Below are positions 10,180-19,749 of a DNA stretch of 64,000 nt, one piece after another. The notes under the pieces were generated by a model that ran no database searches, was not told where the DNA came from, and saw nothing but the letters and a program-made list of their open reading frames with translations. This DNA comes from Dolomedes plantarius (taxonomy: Eukaryota > Arthropoda > Arachnida > Araneae > Dolomedidae), in NCBI GenBank assembly GCA_907164885.2, contig OU015501.1:59120119-59184118 (forward strand), in the 5' to 3' direction. Position 1 is the first letter of the stretch, and each line of letters opens with the position of its first letter. The translations under genes were made by a program, and so were the position numbers.

Positions 10180-10705
10180 TCTGTAGACATAAATTTTGAT
10201 GGAAACATGCGAGTTTCTGTTGAACAAGAATAGTTCCTTTCAAATGAAAACAACAAGAGCGAATTGATAAGTATTCTATCAGCTGAGCTGGAAAACAATG
10301 GAATTCGATTCCGACAAAGTAATGACGACGCCGACATTCTCATTGTAAATACTGCAATTAATGAAGCATGTTCTGATTAACAACATCGTTGTAATCATCG
10401 GTGAAGATGTTGACCACCTGATTCTATTGACAGCTCTCACTGCTACAGAAAAAAGACATTTTCCTTGTCAAACCACGCAAAGGGAAAGCAAAGAAAAAAA
10501 TATATTCATCAAATAAAATACAATCATCGGGACATACCAAAGTATCCTTTTTCTCCATGCGTTCAGTGGATGCGATACTACTTCTGCAGCATTCAACAAA
10601 GGAAAGGAACTTTGTGTAAAAATGTTCCAAAGTAAAGATATGGAACACAACGTGACAGTAGTTAATAAATGCAACTCATCGCACAATAATGTTGTTCAAG
10701 CATGA
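10180..10705 (+). pseudogene. Family-1 mobile gene, middle part with GEDVDHL and SGCDTTS motifs
   Basis: From 10180 the frame reads SVDINFDGNMRVSVEQE, an in-frame stop, then FLSNENNKSELISILSAELE and NDDADILIVNTAINEA. After a frameshift near 10378 come VVIIGEDVDHLILLTAL and, after another, FLHAFSGCDTTSAAFNKGKE. This order is diagnostic for the same uncharacterised family as 6425-7131. The acidic motifs DADxLIV and GEDVDxLxLLT, with the earlier DSGFLLH, recall the acidic residues of PIN/FEN-1-like nucleases; this fold suggestion is inference. At least three lesions make it non-functional. Confidence 0.6.
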
Positions 10706-10741
10706 GAATGTTTTTTTCTGATCTGATATGGAGGTGTTGTT

Positions 10742-10812
10742 TTATGGGTTAAATAACCTAAATAAATTAAATTCTGATCAATAATTATTGATCAGAATTT
10801 AATTTATTTAGG
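10742..10812. repeat. Palindrome made of the family-2 element's subterminal sequence
   Basis: The first 41 bases (from TTATGGGTTAAATAACC) are identical to 11518-11558 inside the left inverted repeat of the family-2 element. They are followed immediately by an inverted copy (TGATCAGAATTTAATTTATT). It lies about 470 bp outside that element. Confidence 0.7.
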
Positions 10813-10899
10813 TTTAATTTATTAAAGGGTATTTTAGGTTAATTTATTAAAAAAAAGATTATAATCTTTTTTTTTTCCAGTGAACAGTCCCTAAATAAG

Positions 10900-11276
10900 T
10901 TTAGGTACAAATGCTTCTTAAACTTTGGCACTAAAATAAAACCATATATTTCGTTTTTTTCCTCATCGGAAGAGGAAGCCAGGCTACATTCCTTTCGGTT
11001 GTATAACCAAGTGCAGAAGTGTTTTGGGAATCAGTTGAAACCTGAAGTAAGGGGCTGGAAACATCAAGAGAAAACCCTCGTGCCCATCACAAATATGGAT
11101 ACAGTGGCTCCCGATTCAGTTTTAAGCATAGTGTTTTGCAACTGTAAGACTGACTGGGAAGAAAGATGCGTGTATAAGAAAGCAGGCATCAACTGCACAA
11201 CGGCCTGCAATAACTGCAATTGGGTATGTCACAACGACTTACCCCATTGCAGTGAAGAATTGAAGTTATTATTGCC
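10900..11276 (+). pseudogene. Family-1 mobile gene, cysteine-rich C-terminal part
   Basis: A single open frame reads FRYKCFLNFGTKIKPYIS, SSSEEEARLHSFRLYNQVQK, then after a linker APDSVLSIVFCNCKTDWEE and the cysteine cluster CxCKxxxxxxCxYKKxGxxC, ACNNCNWVC. The spacing resembles the CxCxxxC...CxxxxxxC...C..C modules (tesmin/CRC-like) that close family-1 proteins and could bind zinc. A polypyrimidine tract followed by CCAG at 10866-10880 could be a splice acceptor in front of this exon. The frame is cut at 11277-11284 by the family-2 element; the tail appears to resume at 13685. Confidence 0.62.
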
Positions 11277-11699
11277 CTGTAGATTACGGTGGGTCGAAAA
11301 AATAAATATTTTTTTTTCGGAACGCTTTAGTGCGGAAAAGTTGCCTATTGTAAAAAGAAGAAAAACGGCATAAAAGAATTAAAATCGGTTAAGATCTTCC
11401 ATTCGCGCATCGTACTTGAAGTTTATGAAAAATTGCAAAAATCATGACTTTTTTGCAATTTTTTTTCTGTTTGTTAAAACTTTTAAAATAAACATGCTTT
11501 AGTTTTTTATGCTTGTCTTATGGGTTAAATAACCTAAATAAATTAAATTCTGATCAATCTTTTTTTTCCGTTCGCGCAACGTCTTAGAAAAAACAGAAAT
11601 TTATCAATGTTTTGCAATTTTCACTGTGCTGCTCTTCGTTCGTTTTGCTAGAACAAAACGCACCAGAACTCACTTGAAATAGGCTGAACTGGTTTAAAC

Positions 11700-13122
11700 T
11701 CAATTGAAGTCATTCACATCTACTGAGGAAAGTTGGGGTCTTTTCTTTGACGGACAAAAAGATGATACTTTGTTCGTTGAAAAATAGAATGCCAAGTATT
11801 TTCGCAGGAATGGGAATGAAGAACACTATTCTCTTATTCAGGAACCTGTATCAACTTATATTGAACATGTATCTCCTTCCTTGAGTCATTCAAATGATAT
11901 AACTCATAGCATTATATCTCGTTTGTCTGAACTATCAATATCACTAGAAAAACTACAAGTAGTAGAGTGAAATGTCAATGTAACCAACTCTGGATGAAAG
12001 AACGATGTCATCCACCGACTAGAAAATCATGTAGAACGTCCGCTACAGTGGTGCATATGTCTCCTGCATTTTAATGAGCTTCCTTTTCGCCACATTGTCC
12101 AACATATTGACGGTCAAACTGCAGGACCTAATTCTTTTAGTGGGCCGATCGGGCAGCAGCTCACTTGCTGTGAAAAACACCCTGTGGATCATTATGAACC
12201 CATAGATTGTTCGATTCCTGATATAGACAGGAATTTGTTGAGCAAAGAGCAACAGAATTTGTTTGACATTTCAAATGCATTCACCTTGGGACAATGTCCA
12301 GTAGAATTGGCAAATAGGGCAGCAGCTCACTTGCTGTGAAAAACACCCTGTGGATCATTATGAACCCATAGATTGTTCGATTCCTGATATAGACAGGAAT
12401 TTGTTGAGCAAAGACCAACAGAATTTGTTTGACATTTCAAATGCATTCACCTTGGGACAATGTCCAACAGAATTGGCAAATAGGGACCCTGTCCTTTGTC
12501 CCATACCAGATAGGTAACTGCGGCCAACCGAGTCCTGAGGTTTTATATAAGTTCATCATATCCATCCGGAAACTTAAAAGAAATAGTTGGCTTCATCTTG
12601 AAATCATATATGGCTATGTGGTTTACCATAAATCCAGTAATTCAACGAAATGCCTTCTTTGAGCACCTAGAGAATGTTCTGTTAGCAATGCTTGTCGAGG
12701 AAACATATTCTGAATATGTTGAAGAGAACATATTCGGGAGCTTGGTTACAGAAGGATCTAAAAGGCTAGACAAACAGTCCCAAATAAGAAGACTGATAGA
12801 AATTTCGTACCACCAAAGATAAACTTTCAAACTTCCGATTACATTGAAATTATTAATTGGAATTCTTGTGTGGTGTATCCTCCCCAATGGTGCGAAACCT
12901 AAGTGAAGATGATATTAAATCATTCATTAATTCTGATACCATGCCAATGAGAGAAATACTAAAGTTTCCCGGTCACACCCAGGCTGTGGAGAGGTGCCTC
13001 AAAATTGTGACAAAGGCCTCGAATGTGGACATGAAACTAGAGATGGCTATATCCGAGCAACACTGGAGTCTAGATCTGTTATGCATCATTTCTCCAAAAT
13101 ATCAGACGTTAAATATGTATAG
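11700..13122 (+). pseudogene. Family-2 mobile gene (function unknown), broken
   Basis: Plus-strand segments in order: EESWGLFFDGQKDDTLF; NEEHYSLIQEPVSTYIEHVS; DVIHRLENHVERPLQWCICL then LHFNELPFRHIVQHIDGQ and GPNSFSGPIGQQL; NPVIQRNAFFEHLENVLLAM; LSEDDIKSFINSDTMPM; FPGHTQAVERCLKIVTKAS; and, in another frame, ETRDGYIRATLESRSVMHHF ending at a stop near 13122. I recognise this order from a large uncharacterised invertebrate protein family seen in many genomic copies. No catalytic motif is established for it. The lesions include two stops near 11790-11970, a 166-bp tandem duplication at 12151-12482 that shifts the frame, and frameshifts near 12480, 12600 and 13020. As the only gene between the inverted repeats, it is the candidate transposase of this element type (inference). 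Confidence 0.6.
12151..12482 (+). repeat. 166-bp tandem duplication inside the family-2 gene
   Basis: The segment starting GGGCAGCAGCTCACTTGC at 12151 recurs at 12317 and the two 166-bp units differ at only a few bases (for example AGAGCAA versus AGACCAA). The length is not a multiple of three, so it shifts the reading frame. Near identity makes it young relative to the other lesions. Confidence 0.92.
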
Positions 13123-13684
13123 ATATAAAAAAGAAAAAGTAAAAAACAGAGTAAGCCAAATAATCCTACTCTATGGAAAATCTTTGTAAATAGATGTAAA
13201 TATAATGTAAACACCACACCCAACAATTGGATGGTTGGTTGGGTAGGTTGTGGATGGAACTCGACGTGCAACCATCTCCGCGTGGTGAGTTCTGGGTCGT
13301 TTTGTTCTAGCAAATCGAGCGAAGAGTTGCACAGTGAAAATTGCTAAAAATTGCTAAATTTCTGTTTTTTCAAAGACGTTGCGTGAACAGAAAAAATTAG
13401 ATTTATGATCAGAATTTAATTTATTTAGGTCATTTAAACCGTACAACAAGCATAAAAGCTAAAGCATGTTTATTTTCAAAGTTTTAACTGACAGAAAAAA
13501 ATTGCAAAAATATCGTGTTTTCAATTTTTCATAAACTTCAAGTACGATGCGCGAATGGAAGATATTAACCGATTTTAATTTTTTATGTCGTTTTTCTTCT
13601 TATTACAATAGGCAACTTTTCCGCACTAAAGCGTTTCGGAAAAAAAAAAAAAAATTATTTTTTTCGACCCACCCTACTGTAGAT

Positions 13685-13810
13685 CATGACGATCCAATAA
13701 AAGGAATTGATGAATGAGGTGATGCTAGCTGACCCATAGACGATCTTTTCAAGACTGACGACGCGAACAATCCCGTACCGAAAAAAGCACGTCAACCATA
13801 AAGTAGGTAA
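13685..13810 (+). pseudogene. Probable family-1 C-terminal tail after the nested element
   Basis: Directly after the right CTGTAGAT duplicate the frame reads VDHDDPIKGIDE, stop, GDAS, stop, PIDDLFKTDDANNPVPKK. An acidic tail ending in a basic patch is what I expect after the family-1 cysteine cluster. The continuity argument rests on the target duplication. Damaged by stops. Confidence 0.4.
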
Positions 13811-14179
13811 GCTTAAAAAATTATACACAAGGAAAATACCGTAATGAATACATCCAAGTTTATTACATTCGTTTATAAAATTAATAATGATCAATTATCT
13901 ACATATCAAAACACATTAAAGTCTATTTTCTTGTGTTTAAAGAAGGCCGTAATGAGGGAGTGGAGATAATTCAAAAGAAAGCGCCTGCAACGAGACTTGG
14001 ACGCTACCTCTATAATCAACGCTCATTTAATAGTCAATATTTTGGTACGTGTTAGGGTTACGACAAAATGTATTTAATATTTTTAGTACACAATTTAATT
14101 TTCTTTAATTTTTATATTAAACTTTTTTTCACACAAAGTTAATATTTCCCAAGTTATTTGCAAAAACACAAAAAAACCT
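13811..14179 (-). repeat. AT-rich spacer with a third, diverged copy of the arm sequence
   Basis: On the minus strand, 14175 down to about 14045 (TTTTGCAAATAACTTGGGAA, AATTAAATTGTGTAC, ATTGACTATTAAATGAGCG) is a diverged direct copy of the part of the right arm at about 14775-14600 (TTTTGCAAGTAACTTGAGAA, ATTAAATTGTGAAC, ATTGACTTT, GGAGCG). The remainder shows no gene. Confidence 0.55.
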
Positions 14180-14922
14180 TCAAAATCTCTACACAACTCA
14201 TGGAGATTATTGCTTTTGAAATCGGATATGTCCATGGCGTCAAAAATAATTTTTGCTAAAGATGTTTGGGTAAATAAATGAGCTAGGATTTTTCTAGCTT
14301 ATGCATGGCCAGGCAACATTTTTTCTACTGCCATAGTTACGTACATCAAAGTTAGTATTTATTTTAGCCCACCTCCAGCCATTATGTACCCAATGCAGCC
14401 TAAGTATGACATAAAAATATAGAGTCCACCAAGTCTCAAAATACAATCTGATAACAATGGATTGGATGTTGTTGCAACTTTCTCTTGAGCTTTGATATGC
14501 AGAGGTTTGACAACCGTGAGTATGCAAGACTTTTAGCGCACATGTGCGGGTCATCCACCCCATCGTGATGCGGATGACTCGCGCATCCGCGTCCCAGGAA
14601 TGATGGTTCGCTCCTTTTAAAAGTCAATTATCTTTGTTCGTGTTAGACTTATTAAAAAAATGTAAATAATGTTTTTGTTCACAATTTAATGCTCTTCATT
14701 TTTTGTATACAAATTTTTTTACATAAAATCAATATTTCTCAAGTTACTTGCAAAAAACAAAAAAAGTGTACACATTTTCCAAGATGGCGGTGAAAGCTCA
14801 GGTCTGATCGGTGGGGACTTTTAGTATGTTCAACAGTATGTCCAAACAAACATCTCCACCAATTTTCAAAACTTTCATATTTTTTTTTAGCCATAAAACC
14901 TATTTTGACTGGGCTATATGGA
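14180..14922 (-). repeat. Right arm of the inverted repeat around the family-1 gene
   Basis: Reverse-complement partner of 5826-6560, ending at CTATTTTGACTGGG. It contains a second copy of the family-1 gene start (ATGTTGCCTGGCCATGCATA on the minus strand near 14324), which stops matching after the LHELCRDFE-coding part. Confidence 0.75.
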
Positions 14923-15099
14923 ATTCTCCAGTTTCACACAGTTGGTGATGCAAATGCGCAAATGTTTGGTGGTCCGACAGACGTCTATTGAGGTTCTGCA
15001 GCTCTTCCGTTCCCGTTGGCAGCGCTGCCAACTAAGTATTTGAGAAATGCTCCATGTTACATGTTCGGAAGGACGACACAAGGAAAAATACACACTGTC

Positions 15100-15298
15100 A
15101 TTCCCACTTTATGTAAATAATTTTCATTTGATGTGAAATTTTCAATTTTTATCATTTTCAGAATTGTCAGTTTCCTCCCAACAAAGTCCTATAACACCAA
15201 TGACGTTTGTGCCCATATATTCGTATACGAAAAATATTTCTCTTTGTGTTACCTATCTCCTATTAAAGTTCGTACAGAGAGTTCTGAAACACCCTGAA
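15100..15298 (-). repeat. Terminal fragment related to the element end at 2546
   Basis: Reading inward from 15298, CAGGGTGTTTCAGAACTCT and the following bases (GTACGAACTTTAATAGGAGA) correspond to CAGGATGTTTCAGAACTCT at 2546. It is therefore an end of the same mariner-like family. No coding part is preserved next to it. Confidence 0.55.
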
Positions 15299-15370
15299 TA
15301 TTTTATTTGTTCATAAAAAGGGAAAATATAGCACATGACGCTATCAAGTTTGCATAATTTGATCGTATAA

Positions 15371-16071
15371 TCTATATATATATATATAAAGTTCCGTAAC
15401 TGACTGACTCACTGACTGATTGACTGACTGACATACAACGCACAGACCAAACCACTGGACCTAAAGGGCTGAAATTTTGCATGGCGATTCTTCTTATAGT
15501 GTAGGGGTGCACTAAGAAAGATTTTTGAAAAATTCTTCTTAGATGTTTTAAAATTAAATTTTTAAGTTGTTTTTGTAACTTTTTTTAAACTTGCATTTAA
15601 AATAATAAGTTCAGGGTTATAAAATTTATATCACAAGAAAGATCATAAAAATTCCTTTAAAAGGAAATATTTTTCGAATCTTTACCTCCATTTTCTGATT
15701 TTTAGTGAATTTTTAAAGATTAATTTTTAGAATTTAATTTATTAAATGCTGATCACGTGATTTCTTTTTCTGGTACTTTAAATAAATTTATCGTCACGTG
15801 CATAACAACTAAATAGACAAAAAAGATTTTTATTTTCTTGCTAATGAGGCAGACGATTGGACATATCCAAAAAAATATTAAAATACAGTAAAAGATATGA
15901 TCCTCAAACTCTACTGTATTAACTGTACTATATTCTTTAGTATGTCCTGTTAGATTTAATTTGAACATTTTCTTCTACATTATTTTATCTATAAAAATAT
16001 CCCTTACGATTTTTTTAAAAATGTATATTTTGTTTTTTCTTACATCAATTGTATACATTGATCGTCGTATT

Positions 16072-16110
<39 letters not shown>

Positions 16111-16182
16111 CATTAATTGCATACATTGACCGTTGTATTTAATTTGAACGTACTCCGTAGCGAAGTGCGGGTTTTCAGCTAG
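15371..16182 (+). mobile_element. Non-autonomous Helitron
   Basis: The 5' end is TCTATATATATATA followed by AAGTTCCGTAACTGACTGAC repeats. The 3' end is a GC-rich subterminal block (CCGTAGCGAAGTGCGGG) followed by TTTTCAGCTAG, and the element is inserted between A (15370) and T (16183). TC start, CTAG end and A/T insertion are Helitron hallmarks. It is 812 bp and lacks Rep/helicase coding. A TA microsatellite lies at 16076-16106. It is homologous to 42670-43459. Confidence 0.82.
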
Positions 16183-16595
16183 TTATGTAATATACTCTTT
16201 CCAATATTATTGCATCATTTCTACATCAGTCATAAATCTTTATTTTGTATTTAATGAAAAACTCATGTAGGACAAGGATTTTTTAAGTATTGAATATGTA
16301 TGATATCGAGGTTTAAATTCCATTTTAAATTAACTTTCTTTTCAAGTAACGTTTCATAATTTAAACATTTTCCGTCTTTTTGATTACGTTTCCTTTCTGC
16401 AGCACTTATGGCAAGCACTAAATTTGGACAGACGTAGCCTATTCTGTTCTAAATAGACTCTAAAATTAGTTCCTGCCATGTTGAGCAATTCAAGTTTAAA
16501 AACGCATAATAAACGAAAATCAGACAGTTTTTTTTTCCTCTTTCAGAGCTTGCTATTGATTTTAAAAAGGTCTTTACTTGGGGTTTGTATGAGAA
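16183..16595. other. No feature recognised
   Basis: AT-rich sequence between the Helitron and the nested hAT pair; no gene, no inverted repeat seen. Confidence 0.5.
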
Positions 16596-16892
16596 GATTC
16601 CAGCAGTGTTGCCAACTTGGGGGTTTTCCCCCTAAATTTGGGGGTAAGTTAGATGAAAACGGGTGTTTTTAGGGGCCACATTTTTTTAGGGGCATTTTGT
16701 TGGGAGAACATTTTTTAGTATTTTGTACAATCGAGACGCGTTTTTTTTATTAGATTAGAAGTTCCATACTTATATCAAATGTAAATAAACCTCCATTTCA
16801 TTATGTAAGTGTGTATTTTCTATTTATTTCAATTTATCTCTCAAACAGGATGCCTATTCGGAACCAGAATTTCTTTTAGGAAGGTCTAGGGC

Positions 16893-17803
16893 GGGGGTGG
16901 GCATCCCTAGGCACGAGTGCCAAATGTGGCACGCCGATGACTTGTTTCTGGCACGAGAAACAAGTCCTTGTCAAATTTATATTTAATTAGCAACTATGTC
17001 TAGCAACTATAGCTATTATGTCTATTAGCAACTATAGCTATTATGTCTGTTTAAAAACCTTGCAGCAGCGTTACTATCCATATTTTCGTCTATATATGCT
17101 TGTGAATCTTTGTTCCCAGTGATGAACTTTGTTAAGTCTCGTAACAGGTGTAACCTGACGGATGAAACTAGTAGTGCATGCATATTCAAGGATACTAAAT
17201 ATATACCCAATATAAAATCTCTATCATCAATGCTGCAGCACCAAAAGTCCCACTGGTAATATACAAAAAGTGTCAACAAGTTTTCCGTCTCTATTTTCTT
17301 CTGACGTTTTCTTTTGAAAGTGGCAAAGGTTCAGGGTTGTTTAAATGTAGTAATAATGAAGGTAAATATATTTTATTTTTTATACATCATTTATAAGGTA
17401 TTTAAAATCAGCAAAAGATTTTCTGTAATAACCTTTTACTGTGTCTCATACAAATATATAACTGGGAAAATTAATGACCGTTTAATCGAAAAAATAACAG
17501 TTAGTGTTAACTTTTTGTGTTGTTGCTAATTGTAGTGTCTTTAAATTGTGCTAATATGCGTATGACAGTTAAAATTAAAGTTACAGGCTGATTTCAAATA
17601 ACCACAAAAACACTTTTTCGTAAAAACCTGTAGTATTTTTTTTCATTCAGTTGTTTTACATGATTTACATTAACACTTTCAAATCAAATATTCAGATATC
17701 AAATTATATGCTTTCAAGAAATTTTGGTTGGCACGTGGAAAAATTTTGTGCCAGAGATTTGGCTGATTTTGGCACACACTCTCAAAAAGGTTGCCCGCCC
17801 CTG
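16893..17803 (+). mobile_element. Inner hAT element with 8-bp duplication and residual transposase tail
   Basis: Left end CGGGGGTGGGCATCCCTAGG, right end read inward CAGGGGCGGGCAACCTTTTT; target duplication GTCTAGGG at 16885-16892 and 17804-17811. The interior keeps only the last 71 codons of a hAT transposase (17044-17259). It must be younger than the outer MITE it interrupts. Confidence 0.9.
17044..17259 (+). pseudogene. hAT transposase C-terminal dimerisation segment
   Basis: The plus-strand frame reads LLSIFSSIYACESLFPVMNF, VKSRNRCNLTDETSSACIF, YIPNIKSLSSMLQHQKSH and stops at TAA. SxFSSxYxCExLFSxMNxVKS-RxxLTDE is the conserved hAT C-terminal dimerisation motif of the Charlie/GTF2IRD2/FAM200-type branch. 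The DNA-binding BED finger and the catalytic DDE residues are missing. A truncated relic in a non-autonomous element. Confidence 0.72.
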
Positions 17804-18024
17804 GTCTAGGGGGATCTCAAGTTGGTGTTAGGGGGAACAGGGGGATTTCGAGATGGCGCTAGGGGGAAGTCCTTCGTAGAGGTTGGCAACACTGGATTCC
17901 AGACTGAGACCCTCAGTTGAGCGTTCTGAAGTATTAAAATAACTTTTTTAATTTAATTCAAAATATTTATAGAGTTTGAGCTTTATTATCACACATTGTA
18001 CTGGAACGATCGCTATAAAGTGCT

Positions 18025-18898
18025 GCCGCTATACGAGCCCCAACTGTATTAGATTACCTGTTCACTGCAAATTAAAAAAAATAGGATTTAACATCATCTG
18101 TGAAAAAATTGCCGCTGTCCTCTTCTAATTACTTAGATGTTTTTATATGCATTTAATATAACTTCATTAATTTATAGTATACTAGCATTATTGCCCGGCG
18201 TTTCCCGGGTAGATATATAGATATAAAATTTCTTTTTTTCTTCCCTTTTTTCCAAATTTTATTAAGTTCTATTAGTTTCAACGCCATTGTCTAAAATTGT
18301 CTAAAGCGGCGGTTCTCAACCTTTTTAAAGACCCACGTCTCCACTAAACATAAGAAAAATAAAAACAAACACTTCGCCTCCCCCCCCCCCGGTCACCCCA
18401 GATCACCCCTCAGAACAAACCTCTTTTCCCCTGCGTATCGAATTTGACTGGTTGTGGCGAAGGGGCTGTATCCACATTTAAGAGGTGCGCTTAGGGGGCA
18501 CAAAAATCATAAAAAAGTTAATTTTAAAAAAACTAATTGAGTCCCAAATTTTGTTTTTGCTGCGTTAAGTTTCTCGGGTCCTAAACATTAACTGTGCCGA
18601 GTTTGGTCCCGGTGGGTGAAACAGTCTATGATTCTATAGCGGACAAACAAACAGACGAGCTCTTTTATATATATAGATTTTATTGAAACTAATTCAATAA
18701 CTATTGCACTCAAACAAATAAAAACACATTAAGGCTGTGAATTCATACACAAATTAAATATAAAAGTGAGCTTTAGGATGGGTTTTTATTTTGGTGAAAA
18801 CCTCTGAATGTTTTGCAAAAGAAAAAAATGATTGAATATTTAAATGATGTTATGAAAATTCCCTTTATATCGGAGTAGAATTTTAAGTATGCTCGTTG

Positions 18899-18936
<38 letters not shown>

Positions 18937-18960
18937 TTTATCTTACTTTCCTTCCAATTA
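18025..18960 (+). repeat. Dispersed repeat, copy 1 (with Helitron inserted)
   Basis: Flanking the Helitron at 18182-18677, this stretch matches 30125-30545 in the same orientation: CTGTTCACTG, AACATCATCTGTGAAAAA, CTTCATTAATTTATAGTAT, CTAATTCAATAACTAYTGCA and AACCTCTGAATRTTTTGCAA. The second copy lacks the Helitron. A (TA)n run is at 18901-18932. Confidence 0.75.
18182..18677 (-). mobile_element. Short non-autonomous Helitron, minus orientation
   Basis: On the minus strand it starts TCTATATATATAAAAGAGC and ends with a hairpin-forming CCCGGGAAACGCCGGG followed by CAATAATGCTAG. Flanks are T at 18678 and A at 18181 (A/T insertion). 496 bp, no coding. The homologous repeat at 30125-30545 shows an uninterrupted sequence at the same point. 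A GGTTCTCAACCTTTTT motif inside recalls hAT ends. Confidence 0.82.
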
Positions 18961-19063
18961 ACTGATCCCACAATTCAAGTTTTTATTACACTGTTTTGCA
19001 AAACTTAAAGCATGGGGAAGACATGTTTTCAAAATAGCAAACACGTCTGCAATCATTAAAACA

Positions 19064-19741
19064 GGGGGTCCGGGACACAAAATTGTTCAAATTTTCGAAA
19101 ATTTTTTTATTGCATTAAAAATTTCTGTGTTCTTTTACTCTTAAAATGACGTTTAAATCATGTTTCTATCTTAATTAGAACAGGAGAAATTATTAATTTT
19201 TTTTTGCAAGATTCTAATAGTAAGCAAACGTTTTAACCTGTAAGTGTTTTTTCTTCATGATGGGTTTTTTCCCCATTTCTCGTCTTTAAATTGTTATAAG
19301 TCAAGAACCGTTAAAGATAAATGGTTGAAACTTGGAACATGTCTTTTTCAACTATTTTCCTTTAATCCTGATTCAGAAAATTTGAAAAAACATTTACTTT
19401 GGAAAATATGATTTTTTAAAAAATAAGTTACATAATTTTTTTGTAATTTTTAATCTAAATATTTTTAATTGTTTTAAAAATTAACATTTAAAAAAATTCT
19501 GAGTTAAAATTAAAACTTATATATTTCTGTTTAATTAATTGAAAATTTTTTGAAATTCGAGTAATAACGATTGTAAATCACACCACTTTCTTTAAAAATT
19601 TAAAATTTAAAGAAATTTTAAAACTTTTTGAGAAGTTTTATGATGTGATTTTGTTTACAAATTAGACGGTTAACCATCACAAAAAAATTCAAAATTTTAA
19701 CTCATTAAATAAAATTTTTTTTAAATGTGTCCCGGACCACC
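19064..19741. mobile_element. MITE with GGTCCGGGACACA inverted ends
   Basis: Left end GGGGGTCCGGGACACA, right end read inward GGTGGTCCGGGACACA, flanked by TTAAAACA at 19056-19063 and 19742-19749. The 678-bp interior is AT-rich without coding. An 8-bp duplication suggests a hAT- or P-type enzyme, but the TTAA within it leaves a TTAA-specific class possible. Confidence 0.72.
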
Positions 19742-19749
19742 TTAAAACA

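Larger units (their letters stand above)
11285..13676 (+). mobile_element. 2.4-kb DNA element with ~400-bp inverted repeats and 8-bp duplication, carrying a family-2 gene
   Basis: Ends: TACGGTGGGTCGAAAAAA on the left and, read from the right, TAGGGTGGGTCGAAAAAA. The arms 11285-about 11690 and about 13275-13676 are similar along their whole length (GCTTTAGTGCGGAAAAG, TTCGCGCATCGTACTTGAAG, AAATTAAATTCTGATCA, GAAGAGxxGCACAGTGAAAA). The perfect 8-mer CTGTAGAT flanks both ends at 11277-11284 and 13677-13684, and removing the element rejoins the family-1 coding tail. The only coding content is the broken family-2 gene. An 8-bp duplication fits hAT, P or Mutator-like enzymes, but the ends do not start with CAG and I recognise no known transposase. 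This is a candidate for an undescribed or poorly described DNA-transposon group. Confidence 0.75.
16604..17894. mobile_element. Outer hAT-type MITE, split by a second hAT element
   Basis: Ends CAGTGTTGCCAACTTGGGGG and, from the right, CAGTGTTGCCAACCTCTACG. The perfect 8-bp duplication GATTCCAG is at 16596-16603 and 17895-17902. Without the inner element it is about 370 bp and carries CCCCCTA/TAGGGGG repeats but no coding. Confidence 0.9.

Noticed and set aside
9897..10343. Open frames of 74 and 141 codons on opposite strands
   Set aside because: They overlap each other and the family-1 remnant; no independent similarity recognised.
10424..10686. Minus-strand open frames of 72-74 codons
   Set aside because: Antisense to the family-1 segment with GEDVDHL and SGCDTTS.
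17025..17279. 84-codon minus-strand open frame
   Set aside because: Antisense to the hAT dimerisation segment, which has clear family similarity on the plus strand.
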